Positions 1 to 5,749 of a stretch of DNA of 9,897 nucleotides are shown one piece after another (the stretch's first letter is position 1; every line of letters begins with the position of its first letter). The notes below the pieces were generated by a model. It was not told the DNA's origin. It did no database searches and saw nothing but the letters and a program-made list of their open reading frames with translations. The translations under genes were made by a program, and so were the position numbers. Location of the stretch: contig CANNEJ010000036.1 of NCBI GenBank assembly GCA_947503585.1, positions 1-9,897 of the forward strand, written 5' to 3'. The DNA comes from Anaerolineales bacterium (GTDB lineage Bacteria; Chloroflexota; Anaerolineae; Anaerolineales; UBA11657).

Positions 1-2
1 AG

Positions 3-305
3 GTTGCTGTTGGGCGTGGTGCGATAGCCGGCTCAGGTGTATTTGTTGATAACGATGTATCAGTCGGAACAGCCGTATTAGTTGGGCCAGTGGACGGAAT
101 TGCCGTTGGTAAAGCCGTAGCCCCTGGACTGCAAGCAACGAGCACGACAGTCAAAAAAATTACAGGTACTTTCATAAATTTGGAAATTAGCACTAAACGA
201 CTCTTCATCAATTATCCTCCAATGCTATTGTGCGTAGATTGTAGAGCACCCAAAGTGCCATGTAACATTCGCGTCTGTTATGCATCTATCTTTGTCCATC
301 TATAA
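3..305 (+). CDS. possible 3' end of a low-complexity Val/Gly-rich protein (partial)
   Basis: This frame is open from the left edge of the window to a TAA at 303-305, about 100 codons, so any start would lie outside. The first 45 residues alternate small and hydrophobic residues around Val-Gly and Ala-Val-Gly steps (for example GIAVGKAVAPG). That resembles the degenerate tail of VG-repeat proteins, which I take to be low-complexity proteins of unknown role. The remaining roughly 55 residues are unlike this and contain four Cys, with no motif I recognise. The DNA is clearly richer in A+T than the rest of the window, with codons such as TTA, ATA and AAA that the other genes use rarely. It could be a decayed gene end or horizontally acquired DNA. 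There is no start signal to test and no neighbour in the same operon. The open frame is seen; the coding status is only a guess. Confidence 0.33.
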   Translation, partial: VAVGRGAIAGSGVFVDNDVSVGTAVLVGPVDGIAVGKAVAPGLQATSTTVKKITGTFINLEISTKRLFINYPPMLLCVDCRAPKVPCNIRVCYASIFVHL

Positions 306-355
306 CATCAGATGCGCCGCGGCCGCGTTATGCAAAGACAGAGCGACGGAGTACA

Positions 356-367
356 GCCCAATTGGGC
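356..367. repeat. 12-bp perfect palindrome
   Basis: GCCCAATTGGGC reads identically on both strands. It lies in the gene-free stretch between the partial frame ending at 305 and the tRNA. It could be an operator half-site pair or chance. No promoter could be placed next to it, so no role is assigned. The rest of 306-435 shows nothing else that I can support. Confidence 0.35.
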
Positions 368-435
368 CGCACCAAACAAGACGGGGGAACCGAACTAAAT
401 CAATGAACTACTTATGGAGGCTCAGCGGGCACGGG

Positions 436-480
436 AGGCGCTTGCCACGCAAGTGAGCAAGCGCTTTTGTTACTTTTTAT
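436..480 (+). terminator. intrinsic terminator-like hairpin with GNRA-type loop
   Basis: The arms at 436-445 and 457-466 pair over 10 bp (one G-T), centred on GCGCTTGC/GCAAGCGC. Inside, CAC (446-448) can pair with GTG (453-455) around a GCAA tetraloop, leaving A456 bulged. The 3' side continues as TTTTG and then TACTTTTTAT, which is the polarity of a plus-strand Rho-independent terminator. An outer 7-bp arm pair, GGGCACG (427-433) with CGTGCCC (482-488), encloses the whole structure. The only visible plus-strand transcript it could end is the partial frame finishing at 305. It also lies 3' of the minus-strand tRNA, so it may insulate the two. Read on the minus strand it has no T tract, so I do not assign it as the tRNA terminator. 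Confidence 0.55.
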
Positions 481-516
481 TCGTGCCCCTCGCCGAATCA
501 CTTGTTTTCAGCGGCA

Positions 517-590
<74 letters not shown>

Positions 591-606
591 GCAAATCAGT
601 GCCAAC

Positions 607-612
607 ATTGTA
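607..612 (-). promoter_or_regulatory. -10 element for the tRNA-Arg gene
   Basis: The minus strand reads TACAAT (5 of 6 match to TATAAT), ending 16 bases before the tRNA 5' end. Transcription would start near 600, giving a precursor leader of about 10 nt. No good -35 is seen at 16-18 bp spacing, so the call rests on the -10 and its position alone. Confidence 0.45.
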
Positions 613-645
613 GCCGACTGCGGGCGCCCTCGAATTTCAAGCCGG

Positions 646-662
646 GCGCAGCTGCGCTGCGC
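646..662 (-). other. GC-rich hairpin after the 153-aa gene
   Basis: GCGCAGC (646-652) and GCTGCGC (656-662) form a 7-bp stem with a 3-base loop, 19 bases past the stop of the minus-strand operon. No T tract follows on the minus strand, so it is at best a pause or mRNA-end stabilising structure rather than a canonical terminator. Confidence 0.3.
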
Positions 663-680
663 GCCAAGCCAAGCAAAAAC

Positions 681-1142
681 TCAATCTACCGGGCGAATGC
701 CTTTATACACGCGCGCACCGGACAGCGTGCGCAGAATGGTGCGTTCCTGCCCGGCACGCCCCACCTTCTCCGCAATCTCCACCGGCGAAAGCGACTGATT
801 GCCATTGGCAAGGAACAGGCGGAAGATTGCATCTACCAGCGAAGCACCCTTCTCTTCGCCCGCCATCAGTTCCGCTGCGTTGGTGCGAAATAAAAATTCC
901 ATCAAGTTCATGTTGCGCACTTCGGCCGTCTCCGGATCCACCCAGTCCACCGTCTGTGGCGCGTTCTCCTGCTGCAGCTGCGCCAGCTGCGCCTCGGAAA
1001 GATAGGTGCGCAGATACACCTCAATCTCGCGCTCCTCGCGCTGCCACCAGTCAAAGTCTATGTGGAAGCGCGTTCCCAGCCCGGGCTTGTTCAGGCGCGC
1101 AGCCGGCGCGCGCGTTGCCAGCACTGTTTCTTCTTCGCTCAT
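681..1142 (-). CDS. conserved-looking protein of unknown function with C-terminal winged-helix-like segment, 153 aa
   Basis: I do not recognise a named family. The protein is soluble, with no signal peptide or membrane segment. A striking aromatic/acidic motif, FHIDFDWWQRE, sits at residues 26-36 and is followed by a helical stretch (YLRTYLSEAQLAQL). A second part, WVDPETAEV, starts at 67. The last 50 residues (SLVDAIFRLFLANGNQSLSPVEIAEKVGR and onward to the C-terminus) look like a compact helix-turn-helix or winged helix: a helix, the 'LSPVEIAEKVG' turn-helix, an Arg-rich helix, then a short strand. It starts at ATG 1142, overlapping the TGA of the upstream gene as ATGA, so translation is very likely coupled and the two products probably act together in comparable amounts. 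It ends with TGA at 681-683. A nucleic-acid-binding accessory role is an inference from the fold-like pattern alone. Confidence 0.8.
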   Translation of the reverse strand: MSEEETVLATRAPAARLNKPGLGTRFHIDFDWWQREEREIEVYLRTYLSEAQLAQLQQENAPQTVDWVDPETAEVRNMNLMEFLFRTNAAELMAGEEKGASLVDAIFRLFLANGNQSLSPVEIAEKVGRAGQERTILRTLSGARVYKGIRPVD

Positions 1143-2758
1143 GCAGTTGCTGCCTGCGCTTCATAGCGCCAGTAGGCGTCGCCTACATGCACAAAACTCG
1201 CGCGCTGCACCAGCTCTGCAAAAATTGATTCAGGGGTGGCGCGCCGCGCAATGTTCACCGCGCCATAAAGCGTCTTGGCGTGCACTGTGCCCTGCGGAGT
1301 CAGCTTCACTAGCTCGCGGAATACATCCTGCACCAGCTGCTCAAGCGTTGTTGCCTGCTGCTCATGCCGCGCGCGCAAAATATCCAGCTGCTCCATGCTC
1401 TCGGCCAAAATTATCAGCTCATCCATATACTGCACGCCCAGCGAGCGCTTGCTCATGGCGAAGCGCAGCTGGCCCTGTGGTGCGTTGGCACTGCGCAGCC
1501 AGTCTGCCACCGGCCGGCGCGTCTCCACTGTAACCACGTATTCGCCAATCTGCTCGCCGCGGGCCACGCTCAGGAAGCTGCCCGCCGGCGTCTCGTACTG
1601 CGCAAAGATCGGCGCCAGGCCCCACACAAAGCGCTCGCGCCGCACCACCCAGCCGGGATGCTGCTTGCCGGTGTGCCCGTCCACCAGCGTGATCTTCACG
1701 CGCGGCGAAATGCGTGCCGTGGGAAATACTGCCGCCAGCCGCGGCGTGAGCGGCAGCGTGCCCGCCCGCCGGTGCGGATAGGTTAGCACCAGCCGCACCT
1801 GCGTCTCGCCGTTAGCCGGATGCGCGTGCTCGCTGTACTCGTCATCCAGTTCCATTGCCAGCCGCCGCAGCTCGGGCGTCAGCGCCGCACCGCGCACGGT
1901 GGGCTGGGCCGGCTGCAGCATGCGCGGCGGGCGCAGCACTTCATCCGGCTCCAGCCGGTTCAAATACCACAACACTTCGCCAGTCGGACCCACTTCATCA
2001 AAGCGGTCATCGCGGTGCAGTGCATGTGCCAGCGAGAACACCATCAACTTGGCGTTCACGCCGGTTGGCAGGTCAATCTGCGGCGCAATTTGCTCAGTGG
2101 ATAGCGGTCCGCCGCCCACCATGTCCAGCGCGGCCTCGGCCAGATTCAACTGGTGCGCGTCCACATGCACCAGCAAGTCACGCGAAAACCACTTGCCGCT
2201 GATACGCAAAAGCTTGCCCGTCACATCCAGCGCTGCATCCAGCCGCTGCTCCAGCCGCGCCGCAAACGCATCAGCCAAAGCCGCCGGCTCCTGGTTCGCA
2301 ATACTGTCACTGCTGCCGTTCATCGATGTCGGTTTTGAATTCAGCGGATGCGATTCAATCTGGGTCGCGAACTCGCGCCGTTTGCCGTCCGCAAAGTCCA
2401 CCGCAATCACCTGAAAGCTGCCCGCCAACGGGTTACTGCCGATCCGTGTCTCCACCACGCGCCCGATTGCAAAACGCAGAGCCGGGAAACTAAGCGTTTG
2501 CCCCACGCTAAAAGTTCCGCCCGGGAGATACGGGCTGGCATCCCCCACCGCAGCCGCGCGCACCCGCGCCTGCTCTTCCGCAATCTGCCGCTCCAAAACT
2601 ATCAGCAGCAATTCGCGCGTCGAGAGCGGAACCTCGCGCTCAATTAGTTGATGCGTGATGTGTTCGAGGTCGGATGCAGTCGGCGCAAAGGCGCCCACCC
2701 ATGCATCTAGCGGGGAAGTGGAAATATTGGACAATGGAAGAACGGGTATCGCCGGCAC
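1139..2758 (-). CDS. large uncharacterised protein with two HARE/winged-helix-like segments, 539 aa
   Basis: First gene of the minus-strand operon; I cannot assign it to a named family. Visible layout: an N-terminal helical part (20-70); a small beta-rich part (80-125, with GRVVETRIGSNPLAGSFQVI); a low-complexity Ser/Asn/Pro linker (about 133-158); a helical and winged-helix-like part (160-270) containing PLSTEQIAP and ending DRFDEVGPTGEVLWYL; a beta-rich middle (285-440); a helical stretch (445-485); and a second winged-helix-like C-terminus (486-533) ending SFVHVGDAYWRY. The two 'helices, then F-x-x-V-G, then aromatic strand' endings resemble the HARE-HTH pattern known from the RNA polymerase delta subunit and restriction or chromatin proteins. 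This is inference by eye. No signal peptide or membrane helix is seen. GTG at 2758 is the only plausible start downstream of the predicted transcription start near 2797. No Shine-Dalgarno sequence is evident. The stop overlaps the next start by ATGA. Confidence 0.82.
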   Translation of the reverse strand: MPAIPVLPLSNISTSPLDAWVGAFAPTASDLEHITHQLIEREVPLSTRELLLIVLERQIAEEQARVRAAAVGDASPYLPGGTFSVGQTLSFPALRFAIGRVVETRIGSNPLAGSFQVIAVDFADGKRREFATQIESHPLNSKPTSMNGSSDSIANQEPAALADAFAARLEQRLDAALDVTGKLLRISGKWFSRDLLVHVDAHQLNLAEAALDMVGGGPLSTEQIAPQIDLPTGVNAKLMVFSLAHALHRDDRFDEVGPTGEVLWYLNRLEPDEVLRPPRMLQPAQPTVRGAALTPELRRLAMELDDEYSEHAHPANGETQVRLVLTYPHRRAGTLPLTPRLAAVFPTARISPRVKITLVDGHTGKQHPGWVVRRERFVWGLAPIFAQYETPAGSFLSVARGEQIGEYVVTVETRRPVADWLRSANAPQGQLRFAMSKRSLGVQYMDELIILAESMEQLDILRARHEQQATTLEQLVQDVFRELVKLTPQGTVHAKTLYGAVNIARRATPESIFAELVQRASFVHVGDAYWRYEAQAATA

Positions 2759-2803
2759 ATCACATGCCGCCCGCGCCGTGCGCAGCCCAGCATGAACGCT
2801 TGG

Positions 2804-2831
2804 ATTATACGTCCCCGCAACTGCTTGTCAA
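2804..2831 (-). promoter_or_regulatory. perfect sigma-70-type promoter of the 539-aa/153-aa operon
   Basis: The minus strand carries TTGACA (2831-2826), a 16-bp spacer and TATAAT (2809-2804), with both hexamers matching consensus. Transcription should begin near 2797, leaving a leader of about 39 nt before the GTG at 2758. A strong, near-constitutive promoter implies that this unknown operon is well expressed. Confidence 0.75.
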
Positions 2832-2860
2832 TCCAGACCTGTGCGCCGTGCCGGCAGTGC

Positions 2861-2866
2861 TACAAT
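2861..2866 (+). promoter_or_regulatory. -10 element giving a leaderless FmdB-type mRNA
   Basis: TACAAT (5 of 6 to consensus) ends 6 bases before the ATG at 2873, so transcription would begin at or next to the start codon. No Shine-Dalgarno sequence exists. The -35 region is weak. It is divergent from the operon promoter at 2804-2831, and the two lie within 60 bases. Confidence 0.45.
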
Positions 2867-2872
2867 TTGCGC

Positions 2873-3106
2873 ATGCCAATCTACGAGTACTTCTGCCCTG
2901 CATGTGCCGTGAAATTTGAGGAGCTGCGCCAAATTAAAGCTGCCGACGGAGTGGCTACCTGCCCGCAATGTTCCAGCGCGCATGCGACGCGGGTGTTATC
3001 CCTGTTCTTTGCAACTTCCGGCAGCCCCGCAACTGCTGCCCAACCGATGAGCACGGGCGGTGCCTGCTGTGGCGGCGGGTGCGGCTGCGGTCCCTCGCAA
3101 AACTAA
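2873..3106 (+). CDS. FmdB-family small zinc-ribbon protein, 77 aa
   Basis: The N-terminus MPIYEYFCPACAVKFE is the signature of the FmdB/CxxC regulatory-protein family. These are small cytoplasmic zinc-ribbon proteins first linked to formamidase/amidase regulation; their general role is unsettled. The zinc knuckles are C8-x2-C11 and C30-x2-C33. The C-terminus is Ala/Gly-rich and ends in a Cys cluster (C65, C66, C70, C72 in ACCGGGCGCG), as many family members do, possibly adding metal-binding capacity. The frame is open further upstream, but the family start motif and the TACAAT 6 bases before it place the start at the ATG at 2873, probably on a leaderless transcript. It is divergent from the uncharacterised operon and convergent with the pentapeptide gene, so it is likely a single-gene unit. 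The family call is firm; the target or partner is unknown. Confidence 0.88.
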   Translation: MPIYEYFCPACAVKFEELRQIKAADGVATCPQCSSAHATRVLSLFFATSGSPATAAQPMSTGGACCGGGCGCGPSQN

Positions 3107-3120
3107 CCCCCGCGCGGGCG

Positions 3121-3158
3121 GGCGCACAAATGCGCCGCAAATACCGGGCGCAGCCCGG
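3121..3158. terminator. hairpin cluster between convergent genes
   Basis: Two short hairpins lie in tandem: GGCGCA (3121-3126) with TGCGCC (3131-3136) around a 4-base loop, and CCGGGC (3144-3149) with GCCCGG (3153-3158) around GCA. They sit between the stop of the FmdB-type gene (3106) and that of the minus-strand pentapeptide gene (3207). Neither strand has a proper T tract after them, so a bidirectional transcription-ending role is plausible but weak. A further small plus-strand stem, AGCCG/CGGCT at 3201-3215 followed by TTGTTTG, is another candidate. Confidence 0.35.
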
Positions 3159-3206
3159 CACCCAAATTGTCGGGTAGAACTTTCTTGCGGCAGCCCGGGC
3201 AGCCGG

Positions 3207-3647
3207 CTAACGGCTTTGTTTGCTGCCGTCCGGCAGCGTGGCACCTGCCAGCGAAGCCACTGAACCTAACTGGTCCAATCCAATTATGGCGCCCTCCAGG
3301 CGCGCACAAGCCAGCGACGCACCCTTAAGCTTGGCACCCGTCAGGTCGGCGCACCGCAAGTCCGCATATTCAAGATTAGCGCCCGAGAGGTTTGCGCCCT
3401 GCAAATAAGCATGCGCGAGGCGCACGCCGGACAGGTTGCTGCCATGTAGATCCGCCTGCCGCAGGTCTGCCCCGTGCAGAATGGCCTGCTGCAGATTGCA
3501 TCCGGCCAAAGCCGCGCCCCGCAAGCGCGCCCAGCTTAGCATTGCCCGCGGCTCAATAGTTTTACCTTTTACAATCACTGGGTTCACCTGTAGGAAACTG
3601 CGCAATCCATCCCGCAAGTTTACTGCAAAACAATACTTGCGGCGCAA
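3207..3647 (-). CDS. pentapeptide-repeat protein, 146 aa
   Basis: Residues 36-120 consist of about 17 consecutive five-residue units with central Leu/Ile and frequent A(D/N)L (examples: DLRQA, NLSGA, NLEYA, DLTGA). This is the pentapeptide-repeat pattern, which folds into a right-handed quadrilateral beta-helix; 17 units make a little over four coils. The tail 'ATLPDGS' is a common end of such proteins. The family includes gyrase-protecting DNA mimics, but most members have no known role. This one is short and lacks any other domain, so I assign none. No signal peptide is convincing. The frame begins with TTG at 3647; GTG codons at residues 21 and 24 are alternative starts that would remove a Lys/Arg-rich leader. 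The start is therefore uncertain and only the repeat region is secure. The gene is divergent from the ABC transporter cassette, and its 5' end lies 24 bases from that promoter. Confidence 0.82.
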   Translation of the reverse strand: MRRKYCFAVNLRDGLRSFLQVNPVIVKGKTIEPRAMLSWARLRGAALAGCNLQQAILHGADLRQADLHGSNLSGVRLAHAYLQGANLSGANLEYADLRCADLTGAKLKGASLACARLEGAIIGLDQLGSVASLAGATLPDGSKQSR

Positions 3648-3670
3648 GCCCGCCGGCAGCCGGCCAATAT

Positions 3671-3699
3671 TTGACCAGCTGCGGAGCGCATGGTATGGT
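3671..3699 (+). promoter_or_regulatory. extended -10 promoter of the amino-acid ABC transporter genes
   Basis: TTGACC (3671-3676, 5 of 6 to consensus) is followed by a 17-bp spacer and TATGGT (3694-3699), preceded by TGG, which forms an extended -10 (TGnTATGGT). Transcription would start near 3706, giving a leader of about 57 nt. I see no riboswitch or operator repeat in that leader. Confidence 0.6.
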
Positions 3700-3749
3700 T
3701 GCGGGGCGAACCGAAAACAGTTCGTAATCCGTCGGAATGATTAGCTTAT

Positions 3750-3755
3750 AGGAGA
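3750..3755 (+). promoter_or_regulatory. ribosome binding site of the substrate-binding lipoprotein gene
   Basis: AGGAGA lies 7 bases before the ATG at 3763. It is the only clear Shine-Dalgarno sequence before a gene in this window, consistent with the need for high expression of a binding protein. Confidence 0.75.
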
Positions 3756-3762
3756 ACTTGAA

Positions 3763-4572
3763 ATGAACCGTAGGAACTTACTCATGTTTGCAACCGTGGC
3801 ATTATTTGTGGCCAGTTGTGCCGCACCGGCTGCCGCGCCAGCTGCTGCGCCGGCTGCCGCAGACCCCAACGATCTCGGCGGGCGCGAAGTGGTCATCGCC
3901 GTGGAGAACGCCTACCCGCCCTTCAACTACAAAGACGAGAAGACCGGCGAAAATGTGGGGTTGGACTACGACATGATCAACGATGTCTGCAAGCGCCTGA
4001 ACTGCAAGACAAAATTTGTCACCACCAGTTGGGATGCCATCGTCGCGGTGATGGAGTCCAAAGGCAAGGCGGAGTGGGACATGGCTGCCGACGGCATTAC
4101 CATTACCCCCGAGCGCGCCCAGAATGTTGATTTCAGTGACCCGGTAATTAATGTTGCCCAACGCCTGCTGGTTCGCAAGGGCGAAACCCGCTTCAAGACC
4201 GGCGACGAATTCAAAGCCAATGCAGAGCTGATATTTGGCGCCCAGCCCGGCACCACCAACTATGTCATCATGGAGAAGATCGTTGGCAAAGACCGCATTG
4301 TGGCATATGACCAGTTTGGCCTGATTGTGCAGGCCCTGATGAACAATGACATTGATGCCACGGTGATGGACGATGTAGCCAGCTCCGGCAACATGCAGGC
4401 CAACCCCGATAAGCTTGAAACACTCGCCGAAATACTGGCCGGCGAAGACCTCGGCTTTGTGTTCCCGAAGGACAGCGACCTGCGCGCCGCCTTTAACAAG
4501 GCACTGGCGGATCAGCGCGCTGACGGAACTTTTGACAAGCTCAAGGAAAAGTGGATTCCCGGATCAAAATAG
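3763..4572 (+). CDS. amino-acid ABC transporter substrate-binding lipoprotein (SBP family 3), 269 aa
   Basis: Extracytoplasmic solute receptor for a polar amino-acid uptake ABC transporter. Residues 1-18 are a lipoprotein signal peptide ending in lipobox VAS-C19, where the lipidated Cys anchors the protein to the outer face of the membrane. An Ala/Pro linker (20-33) follows. The mature domain (about 41-267) matches SBP_bac_3: 'VVIAVENAYPPFNY' at the first strand, 'GLDYDMINDV', 'WDMAADGITITPERAQNVDFSDP', and the end 'KLKEKWIP'. By comparison with HisJ-type proteins, R118 (in TPERA) should hold the ligand carboxylate and D203 (in MDDVAS) its amino group, so an alpha-amino acid ligand is likely; the side-chain specificity cannot be read. 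Its own promoter, strong Shine-Dalgarno sequence and a downstream terminator-like hairpin suggest expression well above that of the permease gene that follows at 4717. The length is usual for the family. Confidence 0.95.
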   Translation: MNRRNLLMFATVALFVASCAAPAAAPAAAPAAADPNDLGGREVVIAVENAYPPFNYKDEKTGENVGLDYDMINDVCKRLNCKTKFVTTSWDAIVAVMESKGKAEWDMAADGITITPERAQNVDFSDPVINVAQRLLVRKGETRFKTGDEFKANAELIFGAQPGTTNYVIMEKIVGKDRIVAYDQFGLIVQALMNNDIDATVMDDVASSGNMQANPDKLETLAEILAGEDLGFVFPKDSDLRAAFNKALADQRADGTFDKLKEKWIPGSK

Positions 4573-4595
4573 AAACCTGAATTTTTGTTTCGCAT

Positions 4596-4664
4596 GCATA
4601 GGGGCGTGACGGGCCAAGGGTCAGTTTTCAAAACACCTTGTCCGTGGCGCCCCTATGCTTTTTT
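4596..4664 (+). terminator. long branched terminator hairpin between binding-protein and permease genes
   Basis: GCATAGGGGCG (4596-4606) and CGCCCCTATGC (4648-4658) pair perfectly over 11 bp and are followed directly by TTTTTT (4659-4664). The 41-base apical part can fold further: ACGG (4609-4612) with CCGT (4642-4645), CAAGG (4615-4619) with CCTTG (4636-4640), and GTTTT/AAAAC at the tip. The polarity is plus strand. It lies 23 bases past the binding-protein stop and 52 bases before the permease start. No separate promoter is evident for the permease, so partial read-through is the likely means by which the permease is made at a lower level. Confidence 0.85.
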
Positions 4665-4716
4665 ACGTCACCTGCGCAAAGCCCGCCGCTGCGCCACAAT
4701 CCCAACGCGCATCTAA

Positions 4717-5577
4717 ATGAGCGCTAATCCCGCTGCCAGCGCACCCGTCAGCCGCCACCGCCGCCCCGGCATCGCACCCGAGTTCTCGGACTGGCTCGCG
4801 CGCCTGCCCTGGTGGCTGCTGGTCACAATTTTGCTTGGCTTGCTCACCCTGTATTCAATCATGTCGGATGAAAAAACAGGCAATGCGTTTCGCGCAATCG
4901 TACCGGGCATCATCGTTACCCTGCGCACGGCGCTGCTCGGTTATTCGATAGCACTTGTAATTGGCCTTTTTGCCGGCTTGGGGCGCACTGCCCTAAATCC
5001 GGTCATCAGTAATATCACCTCATTCTATGTAGAGATTGTGCGCGGCATTCCAATTTTGGTTTTGCTGCTCTACGTGGCATTTGTGGGCGTGCCGCTGCTG
5101 ATGGGCCAACTGAACCAATTGGGCGCAATGACCGGCAATGAATGGTTGAGCAAGCTCACCCCGCGCAACTTTCCCAACGAATGGCGGGTGGTGCTGGCAT
5201 TGGCATTTGCCTACGGCGCGTTTGAGGCGGAAAACTTTCGCGCCGGCATCCAATCCATCGACAAGGGCCAGATTGAAGCCGCCCGCGCGCTGGGCATGAA
5301 CTACCTGCAGACCATGCGCCATATCGTGCTGCCGCAGGCAATCCGGCGCATTTTGCCGACGCTCGGCAATGACTTTATCTCCATGCTGAAGGATTCGTCG
5401 CTGGTAAGTGTGCTGGGCGTGGAAGACATAACCCAGCTTGCCCGGTTGTATGCCAGCAGCACCTTTGTCTTCCTGCAGTCCTACAGTGTGCTGGCGTTCA
5501 TGTATCTCACCATGACCATTCTGCTTTCGCGCGGCGTGCGGTGGATGGAATTCAAACTGGCACAGGGGCGCACCTAG
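4717..5577 (+). CDS. amino-acid ABC transporter permease (HisM/GlnP type), 286 aa
   Basis: Membrane subunit of a polar amino-acid importer. It has a cytoplasmic N-terminus of about 30 residues, a first membrane segment at 31-49, then the BPD_transp_1 domain from about residue 62: 'IVPGIIVTLRTALLGYSIAL', further segments near 75-90, 110-130, 155-172 and 250-270. The family hallmarks 'EIVRGIPILVLLLYV' (106-120) and the EAA loop 'EAARALGMNYLQTMRHIVLPQA' (187-208; E187 and G193 conserved) are present. The EAA loop docks onto the ATPase. The length is somewhat above that of bacterial HisM/GlnP proteins because of the N-terminal extension and a loop at about 130-155. The ATG at 4717 has no obvious Shine-Dalgarno sequence. 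It is the second gene of the cassette after an intergenic hairpin. No ATP-binding subunit gene lies in the window, so it must use an ATPase encoded elsewhere. Confidence 0.94.
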   Translation: MSANPAASAPVSRHRRPGIAPEFSDWLARLPWWLLVTILLGLLTLYSIMSDEKTGNAFRAIVPGIIVTLRTALLGYSIALVIGLFAGLGRTALNPVISNITSFYVEIVRGIPILVLLLYVAFVGVPLLMGQLNQLGAMTGNEWLSKLTPRNFPNEWRVVLALAFAYGAFEAENFRAGIQSIDKGQIEAARALGMNYLQTMRHIVLPQAIRRILPTLGNDFISMLKDSSLVSVLGVEDITQLARLYASSTFVFLQSYSVLAFMYLTMTILLSRGVRWMEFKLAQGRT

Positions 5578-5716
5578 CCACTCCCGGGTTTATTGAAGGG
5601 TATCTTTCTGGCTTGCACGCGCTGCACTCCCACCGCCACACACTGCAGCCGCCCGTGGGCTGTTGCGCGGCCATGCACACCCAAACCGCATCTGGCTTTG
5701 CGCAGCGTTTGCGGAG

Positions 5717-5722
5717 TACAAT
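5717..5722 (+). promoter_or_regulatory. possible -10 element of the fasciclin gene
   Basis: TACAAT matches consensus at 5 of 6 positions and lies 27 bases before the ATG at 5750, giving a transcript start near 5729 and a leader of about 20 nt. No convincing -35 was found, and the ATG has no Shine-Dalgarno sequence. The rest of 5578-5749 contains no gene. Confidence 0.35.
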
Positions 5723-5749
5723 GGGTTTGACAGCGTTTCTACCACCCCA

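Noticed and set aside
2707..2793. 28-codon open frame on the minus strand just after the operon transcription start, possibly a leader peptide
   Set aside because: It has no ribosome binding site, runs far into the 539-aa coding frame and shows no attenuator-like codon run or hairpin.
2792..2872. Upstream extension of the FmdB-type protein by 27 residues
   Set aside because: The family begins with MPIYEY at 2873, the extension covers the divergent promoter, and the -10 at 2861-2866 lies downstream of that earlier start.
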